Assembly: GCA_035947555.1 (NCBI GenBank)
Contig: DASZJZ010000110.1
Span: 1 to 7,612 of the forward strand
Source: JACVRW01 sp035947555
Lineage (GTDB): Bacteria; Actinomycetota; Thermoleophilia; Solirubrobacterales; Thermoleophilaceae
DNA length: 7,612 bases
Direction: 5' to 3'
Below the pieces are notes generated by a model. It saw nothing but the letters and a program-made list of their open reading frames with translations. It was not told the origin of the DNA and made no database searches. Position numbers and translations under genes: made by a program. Every line of letters starts with the position of its first letter. Within the stretch, counting starts at the first letter, position 1. Below are positions 6,156-7,612 of the stretch, one piece after another.

Positions 6156-7396
6156 GCGTCCCCTACTGGCTCGACGAGCCGTACGACCCGCGCCCGCCGC
6201 TCGCCGGCGACATCGAGGTGGAGGCGTGCGTGATCGGCGCCGGTGTGGCCGGCCTCTCCTGTGCGCGGCGGCTGGCCGCCCACGACATCGAAGCGATGGT
6301 CCTCGAGCGGGACACGGTCGCGGGCGGGGCGAGCGGCCGCAACGGAGGCTTCCTGATCGCCGGCCTGGCCCCGTTCCACAACGACGCGGTCGAGTTGTAC
6401 GGGCGCGACTACGCCCGGCGCGTCTACGCGCGCACCCTCGAGGCACAGCAGGAGATGTACGAGCTGGCGGTCGAGCTGGGCGTGGGCGACGCCGTCCGGA
6501 AGGTGGGCTCCCTGCGCGTGTCGTCGTCGGAGGACGAGGCCGAGCATGTGCGCCGGCACGTGGAGGCGCTGCGCGAGGACGGCTTCCCGGGAGAGCTGCT
6601 CGAGCACGACGAGCTGCCACCGGCGCTCCGGCGAAGCGGCTGGAACGCCTGTCTCACGGAGGACGACGGCTCCCTGCACCCCGCCCGCTGGATCCGCGCG
6701 CTGGCCGCCGACGCGGAGCGCGCGGGGGTGCGGATCCGCGAAGGGTCGGCCGTCCGCGCGCCCGTGAACGCGCCTAGGGAGGGTCCGGTGGAGGTCGCGG
6801 CGGGCGCGAGCGCCGCGCCGCTGAGCGCGCCGGGCGGGCACGCCACACCGGCAGGCACGCCCGTCAAGAGCGCCGTGGCCGTTGCCGGCATCGTCCGCGC
6901 CCGCCAAGTCATCGTCGCCGCCGACGGCGCTCTCCCCGCGCTCGTCCCCGGGTACGCCGGCCGGGTCCGGGCCCGGCGCCTGCATATGGTCGCCACCGAG
7001 CCGCTCGCCGAGCGCATCGTCGACCAGCTCGTCTATGCCCGCTGGGGCTATGAGTACTTCCAGCAGCGCCCCGACGGCCGCATCCTCGCCGGCGGCTTCG
7101 GCGACCTCGACGGCGACGCCTCCTACACCGGCAGCGGCCAGGGCGACCCGCGGATCTGGGACCGGATCGAGCGCTACCTCCGCGAGGACATCGGCGTTCA
7201 GGCGCAGATCACGCACCGCTGGACGGGCACGGTCGGGTACACCGAGGACCGGCGGCCCGTCGTGGGCCGGGTGGCGGGTCGCCCGAACCTATGGGTCGCC
7301 GGCGGCTACTCCGGCACCGGCAACATCCCGGGCTTCCTGGCGGGGCAGGAGCTGGCCGACAGGATCGCCGGCACCGCCGGCGATCCGCTCTTCTAG
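6152..7396 (+). CDS. FAD-dependent oxidoreductase, DAO family (amine/amino-acid oxidase-like)
   Basis: A D-amino-acid-oxidase-superfamily flavoenzyme (414 residues), probably oxidising a C-N bond of an amine or amino acid in the cytosol; the substrate cannot be read from sequence. The N-terminal Rossmann fold has VIGAGVAGL (GxGxxG at 29-34) and Glu52 at the end of the second strand for the FAD ribose. GASGRNGGF (59-67) is the flavin-contacting motif typical of PuuB/OrdL-like and glycine/sarcosine-oxidase-like members. The C-terminal half has a conserved VATEPL strand, a WTGTVGYTEDRRPVVG stretch and the closing GGYSGTGNIPGF FAD motif. Residues about 204-247 form an Ala/Pro/Gly-rich insertion where homologues usually have a short beta hairpin. 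No signal peptide or membrane segment is seen. The GTG start is the GTGA overlap with the tgt stop and lacks a clear Shine-Dalgarno, suggesting coupling to tgt. The stop is two bases from that of the convergent gene. Confidence 0.88.
   Translation: MSVPYWLDEPYDPRPPLAGDIEVEACVIGAGVAGLSCARRLAAHDIEAMVLERDTVAGGASGRNGGFLIAGLAPFHNDAVELYGRDYARRVYARTLEAQQEMYELAVELGVGDAVRKVGSLRVSSSEDEAEHVRRHVEALREDGFPGELLEHDELPPALRRSGWNACLTEDDGSLHPARWIRALAADAERAGVRIREGSAVRAPVNAPREGPVEVAAGASAAPLSAPGGHATPAGTPVKSAVAVAGIVRARQVIVAADGALPALVPGYAGRVRARRLHMVATEPLAERIVDQLVYARWGYEYFQQRPDGRILAGGFGDLDGDASYTGSGQGDPRIWDRIERYLREDIGVQAQITHRWTGTVGYTEDRRPVVGRVAGRPNLWVAGGYSGTGNIPGFLAGQELADRIAGTAGDPLF
7362..7386. terminator. Perfect 11-bp hairpin between convergent genes, probable bidirectional terminator
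   Basis: GGATCGCCGGC (7362-7372), a three-base loop ACC, then GCCGGCGATCC (7376-7386) form an uninterrupted inverted repeat. It lies within the last codons of the oxidoreductase, ending seven bases before its stop codon, and 12 bases past the stop of the minus-strand gene. The plus-strand flank GCTCTTCTAG is weakly T-rich and the minus-strand flank has no T tract. The terminator role is inferred from position and stem strength. Confidence 0.5.
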
Positions 7397-7398
7397 GG

Positions 7399-7612
7399 CT
7401 ACTGCGAGTTCTCCTGGATGAAGTTGCGCAGCTCGTCGATCTGCCGCTCCACGTCCCCCTCCTCGATCGGCGAGACGCCCGAGCCGCCGTCGCTCGTGGC
7501 GAGGATCGCGAGGCCCACGGCGGCGATCGCCGCCACCACCAGCAGCAGCGCGACGAAGGTGGCAGTGCGCCGCCTGCGGGCCGCGCGCGCGGCCGCGCGG
7601 CGGTCCTGGCGC
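7399..7612 (-). CDS. C-terminal part of a single-pass membrane protein (N-terminus outside window)
   Basis: The minus-strand frame is open from the window edge to a TAG stop at 7401-7399, giving 70 visible residues. The visible part starts with an Arg/Ala-rich stretch containing RRRR, followed by a hydrophobic helix of about 22 residues (roughly 7563-7498, core FVALLLVVAAIAAVGLAIL). A Gly/Ser-rich linker and an acidic, probably helical tail (EEGDVERQIDELRNFIQ) come next. The Arg cluster before the helix predicts cytoplasmic N-terminus and extracytoplasmic tail. No in-frame ATG, GTG or TTG precedes the hydrophobic helix, so the start is outside the window. I do not recognise a family. It could be a short anchored protein or the tail of a longer one. 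It converges on the oxidoreductase with two bases between stops. Confidence 0.75.
   Translation of the reverse strand, partial: RQDRRAAARAARRRRTATFVALLLVVAAIAAVGLAILATSDGGSGVSPIEEGDVERQIDELRNFIQENSQ

Noticed and set aside
4446..6620. Very long minus-strand open frame opposite hsp20, tgt and the oxidoreductase start
   Set aside because: It spans three real plus-strand genes and a terminator, shows no domain, and has the composition expected of a shadow frame. The same applies to the minus-strand frame at 5993-7216.
1..7612. A novel defence, mobile or biosynthetic system
   Set aside because: Every plus-strand gene is a known housekeeping or enzyme family with intact motifs, and no repeats, integrase, transposase or toxin-antitoxin pair was found on either strand.

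Overview
The window is a GC-rich, gene-dense stretch of bacterial chromosome made of housekeeping genes. Strong GC bias at third codon positions, frequent GTG/TTG starts, overlapping genes and an apparently leaderless gene suggest an actinobacterial-type genome. The style resembles deep-branching Actinomycetota such as Thermoleophilia, but that placement is an inference and nothing in the window proves it. I see no tRNA, rRNA, CRISPR array, insertion sequence or phage gene. No gene-free stretch exceeds 300 bases; the two longest gaps are 54 and 77 bases.

Region 1 (1-4371, + strand) is a lower-glycolysis operon: gap (5' end cut by the window edge), pgk, tpiA and gpmI. The genes overlap by 8, 11 and 4 bases, so they are almost certainly co-transcribed and translationally coupled. 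Together they interconvert dihydroxyacetone phosphate, glyceraldehyde-3-phosphate, 1,3-bisphosphoglycerate, 3-phosphoglycerate and 2-phosphoglycerate. Enolase is not present in the window.

Region 2 (about 4353-4945) is a self-contained small heat-shock gene (Hsp20). Its near-consensus sigma70-type promoter begins inside the last codons of gpmI and overlaps a degenerate HspR (HAIR)-like dyad. A strong GC-rich hairpin follows the gene and probably terminates it.

Region 3 (4960-7396, + strand) holds tgt (tRNA-guanine transglycosylase, queuosine pathway) and a DAO-family FAD-dependent oxidoreductase that overlaps it by four bases (GTGA). tgt lacks a clear Shine-Dalgarno sequence and has a TAGGCT hexamer eight bases before its GTG, the arrangement of a leaderless mRNA. 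The oxidoreductase ends within a perfect 11-bp inverted repeat, probably a bidirectional terminator.

Region 4 (7399-7612, - strand) is the C-terminal 70 residues of a convergent gene for a small or tail-anchored single-pass membrane protein; its start lies outside the window.

I did not find a new biological system. The points most worth a second look are regulatory: the hsp20 promoter/operator inside gpmI, the leaderless tgt, the convergent hairpin, and the divergent substrate loop and odd operon partner of tgt.
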